The notes under the pieces are model-generated. The model worked only from the letters and a program-made list of their open reading frames with translations. It had not been told where the DNA came from and made no database searches. Below, one piece after another: positions 50,430 through 59,527 of a stretch of 64,000 nucleotides of DNA. The translations under genes and the position numbers were made by a program. The first letter of the stretch is position 1; every line of letters starts with the position of its first letter. Origin of the DNA: Agarivorans aestuarii (GTDB lineage: Bacteria; Pseudomonadota; Gammaproteobacteria; Enterobacterales; Celerinatantimonadaceae); assembly GCF_019670125.1 (NCBI RefSeq), contig NZ_AP023033.1:2965001-3029000 (forward strand), read 5' to 3'.

Positions 50430-52088
50430 CTACTGGTAGCTAATCTCACCCTTATCATCATAATCGGCGGCATTAACTGGGCTTTGCTGCTCTAAGTAAG
50501 CCTTAAGCACTTCGGCATCTACAAAGCCAGTGTCCACAAAGCCACTATGGTCTGTGATTTTAGGATAACCATCACCGCCAGTAGCATTAAAATTTGGAAC
50601 AGTGAAACGGTACATACTGGCTTCATCTAAGGGTTTGCCTGCAATCACTACATCGCTCACTTTGCCATCAATTACTTTCATGCTAATGCCAGCAAATTGC
50701 GCGTAAGCACCGGTATCCACAGGCATAGCCGCAACTACCGATAAATACTCCATCACTTCTGCACCATTCATATCTACATAGGTAATGGTGTTAGAAAAAG
50801 GCTGTACGGTAAGTACGTCTTTATAGCTGATATCACCTGCCTCAATAGAGGCTCGAACACCACCAGAGTTCATTACTGCAAAATCAGCATTTACGCGTTC
50901 TTTATGGGCAGACGCAATTAATCGCCCTAGATTGGTTTGGCCAAAACGTACTTTGTCACGGTCACCCACTAAGCGGCCGCTTAGTTCAGCAATCTTAACA
51001 TTAAGCTGCGCTTGGCCTTGTTCTTGGTATGGAGTTAACAAAGCCAGTACTTCGGGATTGTGGGCAATTTCCTCTTGCACAAACACCCGCTGTTTTTTGC
51101 CGTCTACTTTGATTTTTTTCTTTAAGTTAACCGGGATGAGTTTGTAGCTGTCTAAAGTAAACTCGCCGTTTTTAAACGTGTAATCGGCGCGCCCTACATA
51201 TTTACCCCATTCATAGGCTTGGACGATCCAAGTGCCATTTTGTTGATCGGGTTTACATTCATCACCTGGCTTAAAAGTTTGGGTGTACATGTTGGGGCCT
51301 TCCATGCACACCGGCTCTTGCGAGTGGCCACCTACAATTAAATCTAACTCACCTTCGTTAAGTGAGCGCGCTAAACTTACATCTCCCGGCGCATTAACAC
51401 CATGTTTAGCATTGGCATAGTGGCCCATATGAGTAACCGCAAACACTAAGTCGGGTTGGTGCTGCTGGTTAATCTCGGCAATCACTTTTTTAGCTTCTAC
51501 TTTGGGATCTTCAAAGGCTAAATCCGCAACAGTATCTGGCAGTACCAGTTTATAGGTATCTTCGGTGGTGAAACCTACCACCGCCACTTTCACGCCTTGC
51601 AAGTCAAACATTTGATAGGCTTGAAACTTACGCTCTCCAGAGGATTTTGAATAGATGTTGGCGGATAAGAATGGAAAGTTAGCCCACTGTTGCTGCTTGG
51701 CTAACACCTCTAGGCTGTTATCAAACTCATGATTACCTATCGCCATGGCATCGTAACCCAACATATTCATGCCTTTGAAGTCTGGCTCGGCGTCTAATAA
51801 ATCTGACTCAGGCACACCGGTGTTAATGTCACCTCCGGATAACAACAATACACTGCCCCCTTCGGCGGCCACTTCCTCTCGAATACTATCAATTAAGGTC
51901 TTCCGCGCTGCTAAGCCATACTCACCATATTTGTTGTGCCAAAAGCGGCCATGATGATCGTTAGTATGTAGTACGGTAATTTTATAGCTTTGATCGACTT
52001 GCCAAGTTTGCTCAGGGCTAGAGCTACAGGCTGCGAGTAGACCAGCCAATACAGAGGGAATAAATACGCGATAAATGAAAGGCTTCAT
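50430..52088 (-). CDS. UshA-like 5'-nucleotidase/metallophosphatase lipoprotein
   Basis: The 552-residue protein has a lipobox (GLLAACSSS), a calcineurin-type metal domain (LHTNDHHGRF, SGGDINTG, AIGNHEFD, VTHMGHYAN, VGGHSQEP) and the C-terminal 5'-nucleotidase domain (MNSGGVRASIEAGDISYKD, FNATGGDGYPK). It splits extracellular nucleotides or UDP-sugars. Being a lipoprotein it resembles the vibrio NutA enzyme more than soluble UshA. Confidence 0.93.
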   Translation of the reverse strand: MKPFIYRVFIPSVLAGLLAACSSSPEQTWQVDQSYKITVLHTNDHHGRFWHNKYGEYGLAARKTLIDSIREEVAAEGGSVLLLSGGDINTGVPESDLLDAEPDFKGMNMLGYDAMAIGNHEFDNSLEVLAKQQQWANFPFLSANIYSKSSGERKFQAYQMFDLQGVKVAVVGFTTEDTYKLVLPDTVADLAFEDPKVEAKKVIAEINQQHQPDLVFAVTHMGHYANAKHGVNAPGDVSLARSLNEGELDLIVGGHSQEPVCMEGPNMYTQTFKPGDECKPDQQNGTWIVQAYEWGKYVGRADYTFKNGEFTLDSYKLIPVNLKKKIKVDGKKQRVFVQEEIAHNPEVLALLTPYQEQGQAQLNVKIAELSGRLVGDRDKVRFGQTNLGRLIASAHKERVNADFAVMNSGGVRASIEAGDISYKDVLTVQPFSNTITYVDMNGAEVMEYLSVVAAMPVDTGAYAQFAGISMKVIDGKVSDVVIAGKPLDEASMYRFTVPNFNATGGDGYPKITDHSGFVDTGFVDAEVLKAYLEQQSPVNAADYDDKGEISYQ

Positions 52089-52266
52089 CTTTCTTCCTTG
52101 ATTCGATGGTTAGTAGGCTAATCATAGTTCAATAACAATCACTTACAAGCATAACAACCAGCATTAAAATGCCTAATTAGTGGCCTTATTTTGCATCTTA
52201 GCCAAAGGTGTTGATAACAAACACTTAAAAGATGAGAAACGCAAACTTGGCTTAGATCAAACAAAC

Positions 52267-52285
52267 GCAAATGATAATGATTTAC
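52267..52285 (+). promoter_or_regulatory. Fur box upstream of hutW
   Basis: The 19 bases centred on AAATGATAATGATT match 14 of 19 positions of the Fur consensus, 31 bases before the hutW start. Iron-loaded Fur would block this gene. Confidence 0.7.
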
Positions 52286-52315
52286 ATTAAGGTTAAATAG
52301 TTATTTGAGTACAGC

Positions 52316-53680
52316 ATGTCTACCATTGATCTCGCACCACCACAGCAATTGCCCGAAGCATTAACCGGCCAAGCCAGCCCTTCTCCATTACAATTTGCCT
52401 TCACCAAAAAAACTGGCGCTCATGCAAACCATGGCAAGCGTGAGTCTTTAAATGGCGAGCAAGCACACCAGATGCTAAGCAAGCAACTAAGCCAAAGCAA
52501 AGCGAGTCAGTTACCTCGCGCTATTTACATTCACATCCCGTTTTGTCGAGTTCGTTGCACCTTTTGTAACTTCTTCCAATACGCCAGCAATCAACAGATG
52601 ATAGATGATTATTTTACGCTGTTAGAACAAGAGCTGATTGCTAAATCTCGCTACCCTTGGACACAAGCGAGAAGCTTTGATGCAGTCTATGTAGGTGGTG
52701 GAACACCCACTGATTTAAGCGCAGAGCAACTTAACCAGCTTGGGCAGCTTATTCATCGTTATTTTCCCTTAAGCGACAGCTGTGAAGTAACCCTAGAGGG
52801 CAGATTAAATCGCTTTGACGATCACAAGTTTGAGGCAGCACTTGCCGGTGGTTTCAATCGTTTTTCTTTTGGTGTACAAAGCTTTAACTCCAAAGTTCGC
52901 CGTGCTGCTAAACGCCTTGATAAGCGAGACTACATTGTAGAGCGCTTAAGCCAACTAACAGCCAGTAATCGCGCGACCATTGCGATAGACCTCATCTATG
53001 GTCTCCCCCACCAAACGCCAGAGAACTGGCAGCAAGACTTACAAGATGTGTTAGATACAGGCGCGCACGGTGTAGATTTATATCAATTGCTTACCTTTGG
53101 TGGCAGCGGCTTACAACGCAATATTGATGCGGGCCGTGAAGCCGTTCCTTTGAGCACCAGCGACAAAGCGTTAATGTACCAACAAGGGCATCAGTTCTTC
53201 GCCCAAAACGCTTTCCGACAGCTTAGTTATTGCCATTGGGCAAATGGAGAAAAAGAGCAGAGCCGCTATAACTCCTTAGCCAAACAGGGCGCCGAAATTT
53301 TGCCGATTGGCGCAGGAGCCGGTGGCAATATCAACGGTTACGCCTTAATGCAAACTCGAGATATAGATACTTGGCGCGCAGGCATAACAGAAAATAACTG
53401 GGCTTTTGAGCAGCTAAGTTTGCCGGCTAACAATGCTCAGCTAAAAGCAGCAATCACCAGTGCTTGTGATCAGGGGCTGATTGATGCAGATAAACTTCCC
53501 GATGGAAGAACGCTTTTTGAACATTGCCAACCCTTGTTTAAAGCTTGGCAAACAAATGGTCTAGTCAGTTTAACTGGCCAACAAGCCGCATTAACCATGG
53601 CAGGGCAATTTTGGTCGGTGAATTTAGCCAATGCCATGACCCAGTATTTACAGATGTACCCTTTATCTACCGGCCAATAA
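52316..53680 (+). CDS. hutW: HutW/ChuW-type radical SAM enzyme of anaerobic heme breakdown
   Basis: The 454-residue protein has the radical SAM cluster motif CRVRCTFC (Cys77, 81, 84) after YIHIPF. The coproporphyrinogen-oxidase-like fold follows (VYVGGGTPTDLSAEQL, FSFGVQSFNSKVRRAAKR, IAIDLIYGLPHQTPE). The long N-terminal extension (1-65) and gene context with a Fur box fit ChuW/HutW, which opens heme without oxygen to release iron, and fit HemN less well. The usual partners hutX and hutZ are not next to it. No clear ribosome site is seen. Confidence 0.85.
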   Translation: MSTIDLAPPQQLPEALTGQASPSPLQFAFTKKTGAHANHGKRESLNGEQAHQMLSKQLSQSKASQLPRAIYIHIPFCRVRCTFCNFFQYASNQQMIDDYFTLLEQELIAKSRYPWTQARSFDAVYVGGGTPTDLSAEQLNQLGQLIHRYFPLSDSCEVTLEGRLNRFDDHKFEAALAGGFNRFSFGVQSFNSKVRRAAKRLDKRDYIVERLSQLTASNRATIAIDLIYGLPHQTPENWQQDLQDVLDTGAHGVDLYQLLTFGGSGLQRNIDAGREAVPLSTSDKALMYQQGHQFFAQNAFRQLSYCHWANGEKEQSRYNSLAKQGAEILPIGAGAGGNINGYALMQTRDIDTWRAGITENNWAFEQLSLPANNAQLKAAITSACDQGLIDADKLPDGRTLFEHCQPLFKAWQTNGLVSLTGQQAALTMAGQFWSVNLANAMTQYLQMYPLSTGQ

Positions 53681-53758
53681 TCTATTTATTTGTTACTAGC
53701 TTGTTATTAACCATTTAAGCTGCCAAGCTGTTTGTTCTAACATTTTACGAGTAGCAAT

Positions 53759-53908
53759 ATGTTTGGCACGGTAAGGACACTGTGGGCATTAATGGTAGTA
53801 TTTGGACACTTGTTTTGGCTTAGCGACTTCGGTCGCTTTGCAGTGTTTGGCCACCCCAACATACACTACCGCTTAGTCGGTATTAGCGAAGTAGCAAAAC
53901 AGCGATAG
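53759..53908 (+). pseudogene. Acyltransferase-3 family, N-terminal fragment
   Basis: The 49-codon frame MFGTVRTLWALMVVFGHLFW then LSDFGRFAVFG is the first helix of an acyltransferase-3 protein (family pattern LRxLLALxVVxGHL). The frame then runs into unrelated sequence and stops, so most of the gene is lost. Confidence 0.6.
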
Positions 53909-54001
53909 AAAATAAAGCTTAAGCGGGAAGTTAAGATAAACATCACTAATTAGGTTACCGCCGCCCATCAACACCATTGCAGCGGCTTTCACTTTACTCA
54001 T
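53873..54001 (-). other. 42-codon frame in a decayed stretch
   Basis: The frame begins MSKVKAAAMVLMGGGNLISD and ends with a hydrophobic run. It overlaps the acyltransferase fragment and follows a frame-shifted ORF on the same strand. It is probably a scrap, with coding status doubtful. Confidence 0.3.
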
Positions 54002-54180
54002 CTAATTACGGTTGTTTTCAACGGCCATCAGCATACTAATGAGAAGAATAAATAGCTGTCGCACCCATTCAAACGACTCTTCAAGATCTTGTCTTTAATT
54101 GCATTTTTCAGAGTACTGCGCTCAAAATTATCACTATAAGGGACTGCAGCAATAAGGTAATGGGTGTCCTTTTTAGTCAT
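54002..54180 (-). pseudogene. Small gene with a likely frameshift
   Basis: From the ATG at 54180 the frame reads MTKKDTHYLIAAVPYSDNFE and on to AIKDKIL. A one-base shift near that point would continue as DLEESFEWVRQLFILLISML and stop at 54002. In the first frame it stops at 54028. The smooth, protein-like continuation suggests a broken gene of about 59 codons; no family is recognised. Confidence 0.45.
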
Positions 54181-54240
54181 CTAAGACCCGATGTCTAGAA
54201 CTACCAAAAATATGTGAATAAACGGGGAGTAAATAAATAG

Positions 54241-54486
54241 TTACCGATAAAATATGCCTAAAGTAACTTCCCTGTTCTGGCTCAAGCAGCACCAGTACAA
54301 ACATATGAGAGCAAAACAATGTAAGTACTCCCCCTGTTTACGCTTATTCATTAATCTACACATCATCAAAACGCCCACGCTATACAACAGCAGTAACAGT
54401 TGATTGAGTCCTTGGACACAAATCAGCGGTAAGCTAAGCTGTAACAAGGCCCGGCCAAAAGTTAATTGTGAAGGGCAAAATTTCAT
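54241..54486 (-). CDS. Hypothetical 81-residue hydrophobic protein
   Basis: The frame has two hydrophobic runs (LICVQGLNQLLLLLYSVGVLM and CFALICLYWCC) and a short charged loop. It has no ribosome site and lies in a decayed region, so it may be a remnant. Confidence 0.3.
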   Translation of the reverse strand: MKFCPSQLTFGRALLQLSLPLICVQGLNQLLLLLYSVGVLMMCRLMNKRKQGEYLHCFALICLYWCCLSQNREVTLGIFYR

Positions 54487-54624
54487 TTGTATTACGCTGG
54501 CGTTTCAATAAAAAGATCTAAGATGAGAAACAGAAAAACAACAGAGAGAACTTAAGGAATAGACATTTTAGCTATTAATATCAGCAGCTTAAGCTTTGAG
54601 CATTGACTAGGATATAAAACGAAA

Positions 54625-54647
54625 AAAGCCACGCTAAGCGTGGCTTT
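54625..54647 (-). terminator. Terminator of the tRNA-Ser pair
   Basis: A 10-bp stem AAAGCCACGC / GCGTGGCTTT with a TAA loop is followed on the minus strand by T6, just past the second tRNA. Confidence 0.92.
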
Positions 54648-54652
54648 AAAAA

Positions 54653-54743
54653 TGGCGGAGGAGGAGAGATTTGAACTCTCGAAGGGCTATTAACCCTTGC
54701 CGGTTTTCAAGACCGGTGCATTCGACCACTCTGCCACCCCTCC
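54653..54743 (-). tRNA. tRNA-Ser(UGA), copy 1
   Basis: A 91-base tRNA with encoded CCA. The acceptor stem GGAGGGG pairs across to the 3' end, the anticodon loop CTTGAAA gives anticodon UGA, a long variable arm (AAGGGTTAATAGCCCTT) marks class II, and the T arm has GTTCAAATC. It reads UCA and related serine codons. Confidence 0.97.
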
Positions 54744-54796
54744 GCAGGGGTGTTGCTGCGATTAAAAAAACCATGCAGTGCATGGCTAAGTTAATA

Positions 54797-54887
54797 TGGC
54801 GGAGGAGGAGAGATTTGAACTCTCGAAGGGCTATTAACCCTTGCCGGTTTTCAAGACCGGTGCATTCGACCACTCTGCCACCCCTCC
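54797..54887 (-). tRNA. tRNA-Ser(UGA), copy 2
   Basis: Identical over 91 bases to the copy at 54653, separated by a 53-base spacer. The two are probably one transcript ending at the terminator at 54625. Confidence 0.97.
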
Positions 54888-55070
54888 GCAGCGGTGTGAA
54901 TATTACGTTTATGATTTTCGAATGTAAAGACCCATTAAGTTTAACCGCTCGCAAATCAGACAATTATCCACAACTTTTTTAAGGCAAGATGATAATTTGT
55001 CCAAATCTATAAGCTTCGAGGAAAGCGATTACGCATTAATAGCCCTTTTTACAGCAAAAAACCAATAGCT

Positions 55071-56063
55071 TTACTCACTTAAAAATGGATATCTCACACC
55101 TATTTGAGAGCGAATTTCATCCATAATCTGCATGGTTTCAATACTCTCTTGCCAGCTCATCACTTCACTTTGTAATTTACCAGCAGCAACACAACTCATT
55201 ACTTCTTCTATTTGATACTCAAAGCCCGATGCTCGAAACGGAAAGTCTTCAATTATATCTAGCTCGTCATGCACACTCAGACAAGCTTGAGTCCCAACCC
55301 AGAACATACTCGGTACGCGAATATGTCCTTTTGAACCAAAAATGGTGAAGCTGTTTTCTGTATTAGCCAAAAAGTTACAGGTAAATTGGCTGGCGCAAGG
55401 GCCATAATTCATAATCACACTGCTGCGCTCGTCTACCCCCGTGCTGCCAACAAGACCATCAGCTACAATTTTATGAGGTTTGCTTTGGGTAACAAACTGA
55501 GACATAGATACGTTATACACACCCATGTCCAATAAACACCCACCGGCTAACTCACGGTTAAGCAGGCGATCATCTTCGTCACGAGGGATATTAAAACCAA
55601 AACTGGAACTGATGAATTTAATCTCACCAATTTTTTGCTGCTCAAGCCAAGCGCGAACCTGTTGCCAAGCAGGCTGAAAACGCGTCCACAATGCTTCCAT
55701 CAAAAACACATTGTTGGTTTTGGCTAAAGCGACCAATTGTTTCGTTTGAGCGGCGTTTACCGTTAGCGGCTTTTCACACAATACTGGCTTGCTTGCTTCT
55801 AGGCACATTTTAATACTGTCGAAATGAAACCGATGAGGGTTGGCAATATAGATGGCATCAACCTTGGGATCGTTTGCTAACAGTTGATAATCATCTAGCG
55901 CTATTTGGCCATCAAACTCATCAACAAAGTCCTGCGCACGTTGCAGATTAGAGCTAGCTACAGCATATAAAGTAGCTTGAGGAATAACTGCTATGGCTTC
56001 GGCAAAATTACGTGCAATACGACCGGGAGCAATGACTCCCCAATTAAATTGACCTTTTGTCAT
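55071..56063 (-). CDS. Gfo/Idh/MocA-family oxidoreductase
   Basis: The 330-residue protein has an N-terminal Rossmann fold (NWGVIAPGRIARNFAEAI), the family signature VLCEKPLTVNAAQTKQLV and a C-terminal alpha/beta domain with GGCLLDMGVYNVSM. It oxidises or reduces a sugar or polyol with NAD(P); the substrate is unknown. It stands alone. Confidence 0.93.
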   Translation of the reverse strand: MTKGQFNWGVIAPGRIARNFAEAIAVIPQATLYAVASSNLQRAQDFVDEFDGQIALDDYQLLANDPKVDAIYIANPHRFHFDSIKMCLEASKPVLCEKPLTVNAAQTKQLVALAKTNNVFLMEALWTRFQPAWQQVRAWLEQQKIGEIKFISSSFGFNIPRDEDDRLLNRELAGGCLLDMGVYNVSMSQFVTQSKPHKIVADGLVGSTGVDERSSVIMNYGPCASQFTCNFLANTENSFTIFGSKGHIRVPSMFWVGTQACLSVHDELDIIEDFPFRASGFEYQIEEVMSCVAAGKLQSEVMSWQESIETMQIMDEIRSQIGVRYPFLSE

Positions 56064-56221
56064 CTTTATTCTCTAAGGCATTATCAATGAGTTAATATTA
56101 ACCAGATTAAACAGACATTCTAGATAGGTATACCGCGCAATTTCACTTGCAAATGTAAACTGTGAACTGGCGCTATACATTGTGAATTGTAATGAAATTA
56201 TTCATCATCAAACACTAGATA

Positions 56222-58303
56222 TCATGATGCCAGTTCAACGACTTGTTTGCTGCTTCTTTGAATATAAAACATTACACCCAATAAACTCACTAAAGCGATA
56301 ATTTGCCAGTGCATTGCTAAGGGGCTTAACAACGCGACGGCTATGACTATCAAAAGCGCCCTCTCCCAATGTTTCAGCTGACGTTTTTGCCAGCCTTGCA
56401 TCACTAAAGTAAAGGCATACAAGCCAGGCAAGGCGAAGATAAATACCTGAAAAGCAGCTAACCAATCGCCCTGCGCTAGCGGGGTGTAAGCAAACAAAAT
56501 AGGAATAATGTACAAACCTTTGGCGATTTTCCATGAGGTAAATCCGGTGGCCATAGGCGGAGACTTAGCAATAGCCGCTGCGGTAAAGGTACACAAGCAC
56601 ACCGGAGGCGTAACGTTGCTATCTTGAGAGAGCCAAAAAATCACTAAATGAGCCGCCAATAGCAACATCGACAGCTTGTGTTCATCCAGTAACATTGGCC
56701 GTAGTATAGCCATCATTTCATCTGGCATATCGTTGATTACTGCTTGCGCTTGGGCAACTGTCATTGCCCCTTGCTCTGGACTAACTCCAACCAACATAAG
56801 AATAGCTTGTACATCGGCGCTTAACTCACCAGCGCTTAAAGCACTTACCAACTCTACGTTTGCCATTAATTGTAATAGCGCAGGAGCAGACAAGGTGGCC
56901 AGTACAATATAAGAAGCGGTTACGGGTAGGCCCATGCCCAACACCAAAGACGCCACGGCTACCAGCAATAGCGCCACTAACAAGCTCCCTCCAGACCACT
57001 CTGTAATCATCAAGGAGAAGGTATTACCAATACCAGCGGTAGCAATAACATTCACTATTAAGCCTACCGAGCAAAGCAGCACCGCAGTGACTACCATGTT
57101 GCGCGAACCAAGCGCGAAGGCATCTGCAATGGCCGAGAGCCCCATTTTATTTGGGGTAAACCACGAGCTCACAATCACCGCAATAATCGCAATCACCGCC
57201 GCATAGGTAGGCGTGTAGCCCATCACCAGCAATACAATTAACAAGGTGACCGGCACAATAAACGACAAGCCTTCGCGCATTACCATGGGCAATAACGGTG
57301 CTGTTTGCTCCATGGTGCGCGTTAAGCCTGCTTTATAAGATTCAGTTCGCACATAAAAAACCAGCGAAGCAAAATATAGAATGGCTGGCAGAATGCTCAC
57401 CATCACAATGGTGCTATAGGGAATTTGCGTATAACTGGCCATTACAAAGGCGCCGGCCCCCATAATAGGAGGAACAATTTGTCCACCGGTAGACGCCGAT
57501 GCCTCAACAGCCGCAGCAAAGCGCGGGCTAAAACCAGCATTTTTCATTAATGGAATCGTCACCACTCCCGTAGACGCGGTATTGGCTACAGCACTTCCAG
57601 AAATAGTACCAGTAAGGCCAGAGGCGATAATCGCCACAATACCGGGACCACCAACCAAGCGGCTAGCAATGCTCTTAGAGAGGTGAATTACAAAATCACC
57701 AGCGCCCGAGCGCAGCAAAAATGCGCCAAACAGGATAAACATGAAAACAAAGCTTGCGGAAATTCGTGCGATGTTGCCAAAAATAGCATCATCGCCATAG
57801 ATGCTTCTAAACAACAGAGTCTCTAGGCTAAGGCCTTTAAATTGAAACACTCCCGGCACATAGTTTCCCCACCAAGCAAGGTAGGATATCGCGGTTACAA
57901 TTAATATCGGAATCACCCAGCCAGTGGCTCGGCGTGTCATATCTATCGCACCTAAAATCACCATAGTGCCGCACAACCAATCTAATGCCACCAAACGTAC
58001 ACCACGTTCATAAATAAGATCTTCGGCAAACAATAAATATATCGCTGAGCAGGCAATGGCGAGTACCCAAAGTTTGTCTAAAATGGCTAATTGACGCTGC
58101 GAGCTGAGGGGCTTTAGCAGGCCGCAAAGCAGAATAAATCCGGCAAAGTGGAGGATGTTTTGCTGTAGCACGGCAATATCCGCAAAAATATTGAAGTAGA
58201 CATGAACCAAGCTAATAATAATGCCTAAAACGTAAATAAGGGGTAAAGCGCGGGTATCTTCAACTTCTTGACGAATACTGTCAGGTACGGCATTCCATTG
58301 CAT
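56222..58303 (-). CDS. TRAP transporter fused permease (TAXI-type, 4TM+12TM)
   Basis: The 693-residue membrane protein joins the small and large TRAP subunits. Typical blocks are GTISGSAVANTASTGVVTIP, SASTGGQIVPPIMGAGAFVM, GMGLPVTASYIVLATLSAPA and NVTPPVCLCTFTAAAIA. It works with the binding protein encoded upstream, driven by an ion gradient, for organic acids. Start at 58303 (ATG with AGGA 10 bases before). Confidence 0.94.
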   Translation of the reverse strand: MQWNAVPDSIRQEVEDTRALPLIYVLGIIISLVHVYFNIFADIAVLQQNILHFAGFILLCGLLKPLSSQRQLAILDKLWVLAIACSAIYLLFAEDLIYERGVRLVALDWLCGTMVILGAIDMTRRATGWVIPILIVTAISYLAWWGNYVPGVFQFKGLSLETLLFRSIYGDDAIFGNIARISASFVFMFILFGAFLLRSGAGDFVIHLSKSIASRLVGGPGIVAIIASGLTGTISGSAVANTASTGVVTIPLMKNAGFSPRFAAAVEASASTGGQIVPPIMGAGAFVMASYTQIPYSTIVMVSILPAILYFASLVFYVRTESYKAGLTRTMEQTAPLLPMVMREGLSFIVPVTLLIVLLVMGYTPTYAAVIAIIAVIVSSWFTPNKMGLSAIADAFALGSRNMVVTAVLLCSVGLIVNVIATAGIGNTFSLMITEWSGGSLLVALLLVAVASLVLGMGLPVTASYIVLATLSAPALLQLMANVELVSALSAGELSADVQAILMLVGVSPEQGAMTVAQAQAVINDMPDEMMAILRPMLLDEHKLSMLLLAAHLVIFWLSQDSNVTPPVCLCTFTAAAIAKSPPMATGFTSWKIAKGLYIIPILFAYTPLAQGDWLAAFQVFIFALPGLYAFTLVMQGWQKRQLKHWERALLIVIAVALLSPLAMHWQIIALVSLLGVMFYIQRSSKQVVELAS

Positions 58304-58333
58304 AGTGATCAATCCTGAAGAGAGTAAAGGAGA

Positions 58334-58353
58334 CCTAGGCCCTGAGGCCTAGG
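58334..58353 (-). promoter_or_regulatory. GC-rich hairpin between TRAP binding protein and permease genes
   Basis: A perfect 8-bp stem CCTAGGCC / GGCCTAGG with a CTGA loop lies in the 58-base gap. With no T run it is more likely an mRNA-stabilising stem that favours the binding protein over the permease. Confidence 0.6.
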
Positions 58354-58361
58354 CAAAACAA

Positions 58362-59366
58362 CTATTGTGCAACTAAGTTATCAGGAATGTTTAAACCAGC
58401 TTCACGGTAGTAACGCGCAGCACCAGGGTGTAAAGGAGCAGGTAAACCCGCTAATGCCTTATCTAAGGCCATTGCATTTGTCGCCTTATGAATAGCTTGT
58501 AAAAAGCCTAAGTTTTCATAAATGGTTTTGGTAAGTAAATAAACAAATTCCTCGTCTACATCTGCATGCACAGCCAAAAAGTTAGGCTGCGCCATGGTGT
58601 TCCAATCTTTATCAAGATTTGGATAAGTACCCGCTGGAATAATATAACGCGTCCACAGACCTAAGCCACCGTTAGCTTTTTCCATTTGCTCATCGGTTAC
58701 ATCTAATGGGCTCACATCCTTTGCCGCTGCGGCAAACAGTTTGGTTACTGCCCCTGTTGGTGCGCCGGCAGGAGTATTAATGGCTTCTACTTGCCCATTT
58801 TGTAGCGCTTCTGCGGAAGGACCATAACCAGCAGAAAACAGTTCCATCTGTTTGTCGACATCTACACCTAAATTACCTAACAAAAAGCGATTAGAACCAA
58901 TGGTTCCAGAGTTCTTTTTACCTAAAGCGACTTTTTTACCCGCTAAGGCCATTAAGTCACTTAGATCACCATTTTTAGCATGCTCATTTTTAACCACAAA
59001 CTGCTCTACGTTTTGCCACAACATGGTGATTGAACGTAAATGAGTTTGCTTGCCTTCTTTCTCTAAGGGGCCACTGCCATTCACCGCATAAGAACCATAT
59101 AAACCTTGAAGAATGGCAAATTGAGCTTCTTTATCACGTAGCAATTTAATATTTTCGCCCGAGCCTGCAGAGTTAATAGCAGAAACACTGACCTTGTGTT
59201 TTGGCTGAATTTTCACCTTAGTTAATGTTGCCAGCGCAACACCAACCGGATAGTAAGTACCGCCAGTACTGGCGGTAGCCAGTAGGTAGTTTGTCCCCGT
59301 GTCGGCCTGTACTGAAAAAGATAAAGCACTAGTGATTAGCGCAACCTTGCATAACCAATGACGCAT
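58362..59366 (-). CDS. TAXI-family TRAP solute-binding protein
   Basis: The 334-residue protein has a signal peptide (ending SFSVQA) and TAXI-family blocks: YLLATASTGGTYYPVGVALA, SAGSGENIKLLRDKEAQFAI and DLMALAGKKVALGKKNSGT. It captures an organic acid in the periplasm for the downstream permease. The start at 59366 is preceded by AAGGAG. Confidence 0.94.
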   Translation of the reverse strand: MRHWLCKVALITSALSFSVQADTGTNYLLATASTGGTYYPVGVALATLTKVKIQPKHKVSVSAINSAGSGENIKLLRDKEAQFAILQGLYGSYAVNGSGPLEKEGKQTHLRSITMLWQNVEQFVVKNEHAKNGDLSDLMALAGKKVALGKKNSGTIGSNRFLLGNLGVDVDKQMELFSAGYGPSAEALQNGQVEAINTPAGAPTGAVTKLFAAAAKDVSPLDVTDEQMEKANGGLGLWTRYIIPAGTYPNLDKDWNTMAQPNFLAVHADVDEEFVYLLTKTIYENLGFLQAIHKATNAMALDKALAGLPAPLHPGAARYYREAGLNIPDNLVAQ

Positions 59367-59527
59367 GATGTTACTCTCCTTAGTAAACAGCCCTGCTAGC
59401 GCTAGAGCCAAACAAATAGCTAATTAGTCAATCATAATGATTTTATTGAATTTTCATCCTAGACACAGTTGCAAGCATTAACAAGTTATTAACAAGCCTA
59501 GTAAGACTAAAGTTGCAGCCTTAAGTC

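Noticed and set aside
52316-53680. Oxygen-independent coproporphyrinogen oxidase HemN
   Set aside because: The long N-terminal extension and the Fur box fit ChuW/HutW; HemN genes are not usually under Fur.
54646-54982. Open frames on both strands across the two tRNA genes, with a repeated peptide ending GLIALREFKSLLLRH
   Set aside because: They are translations of the duplicated tRNA-Ser genes, a known false-gene artefact.
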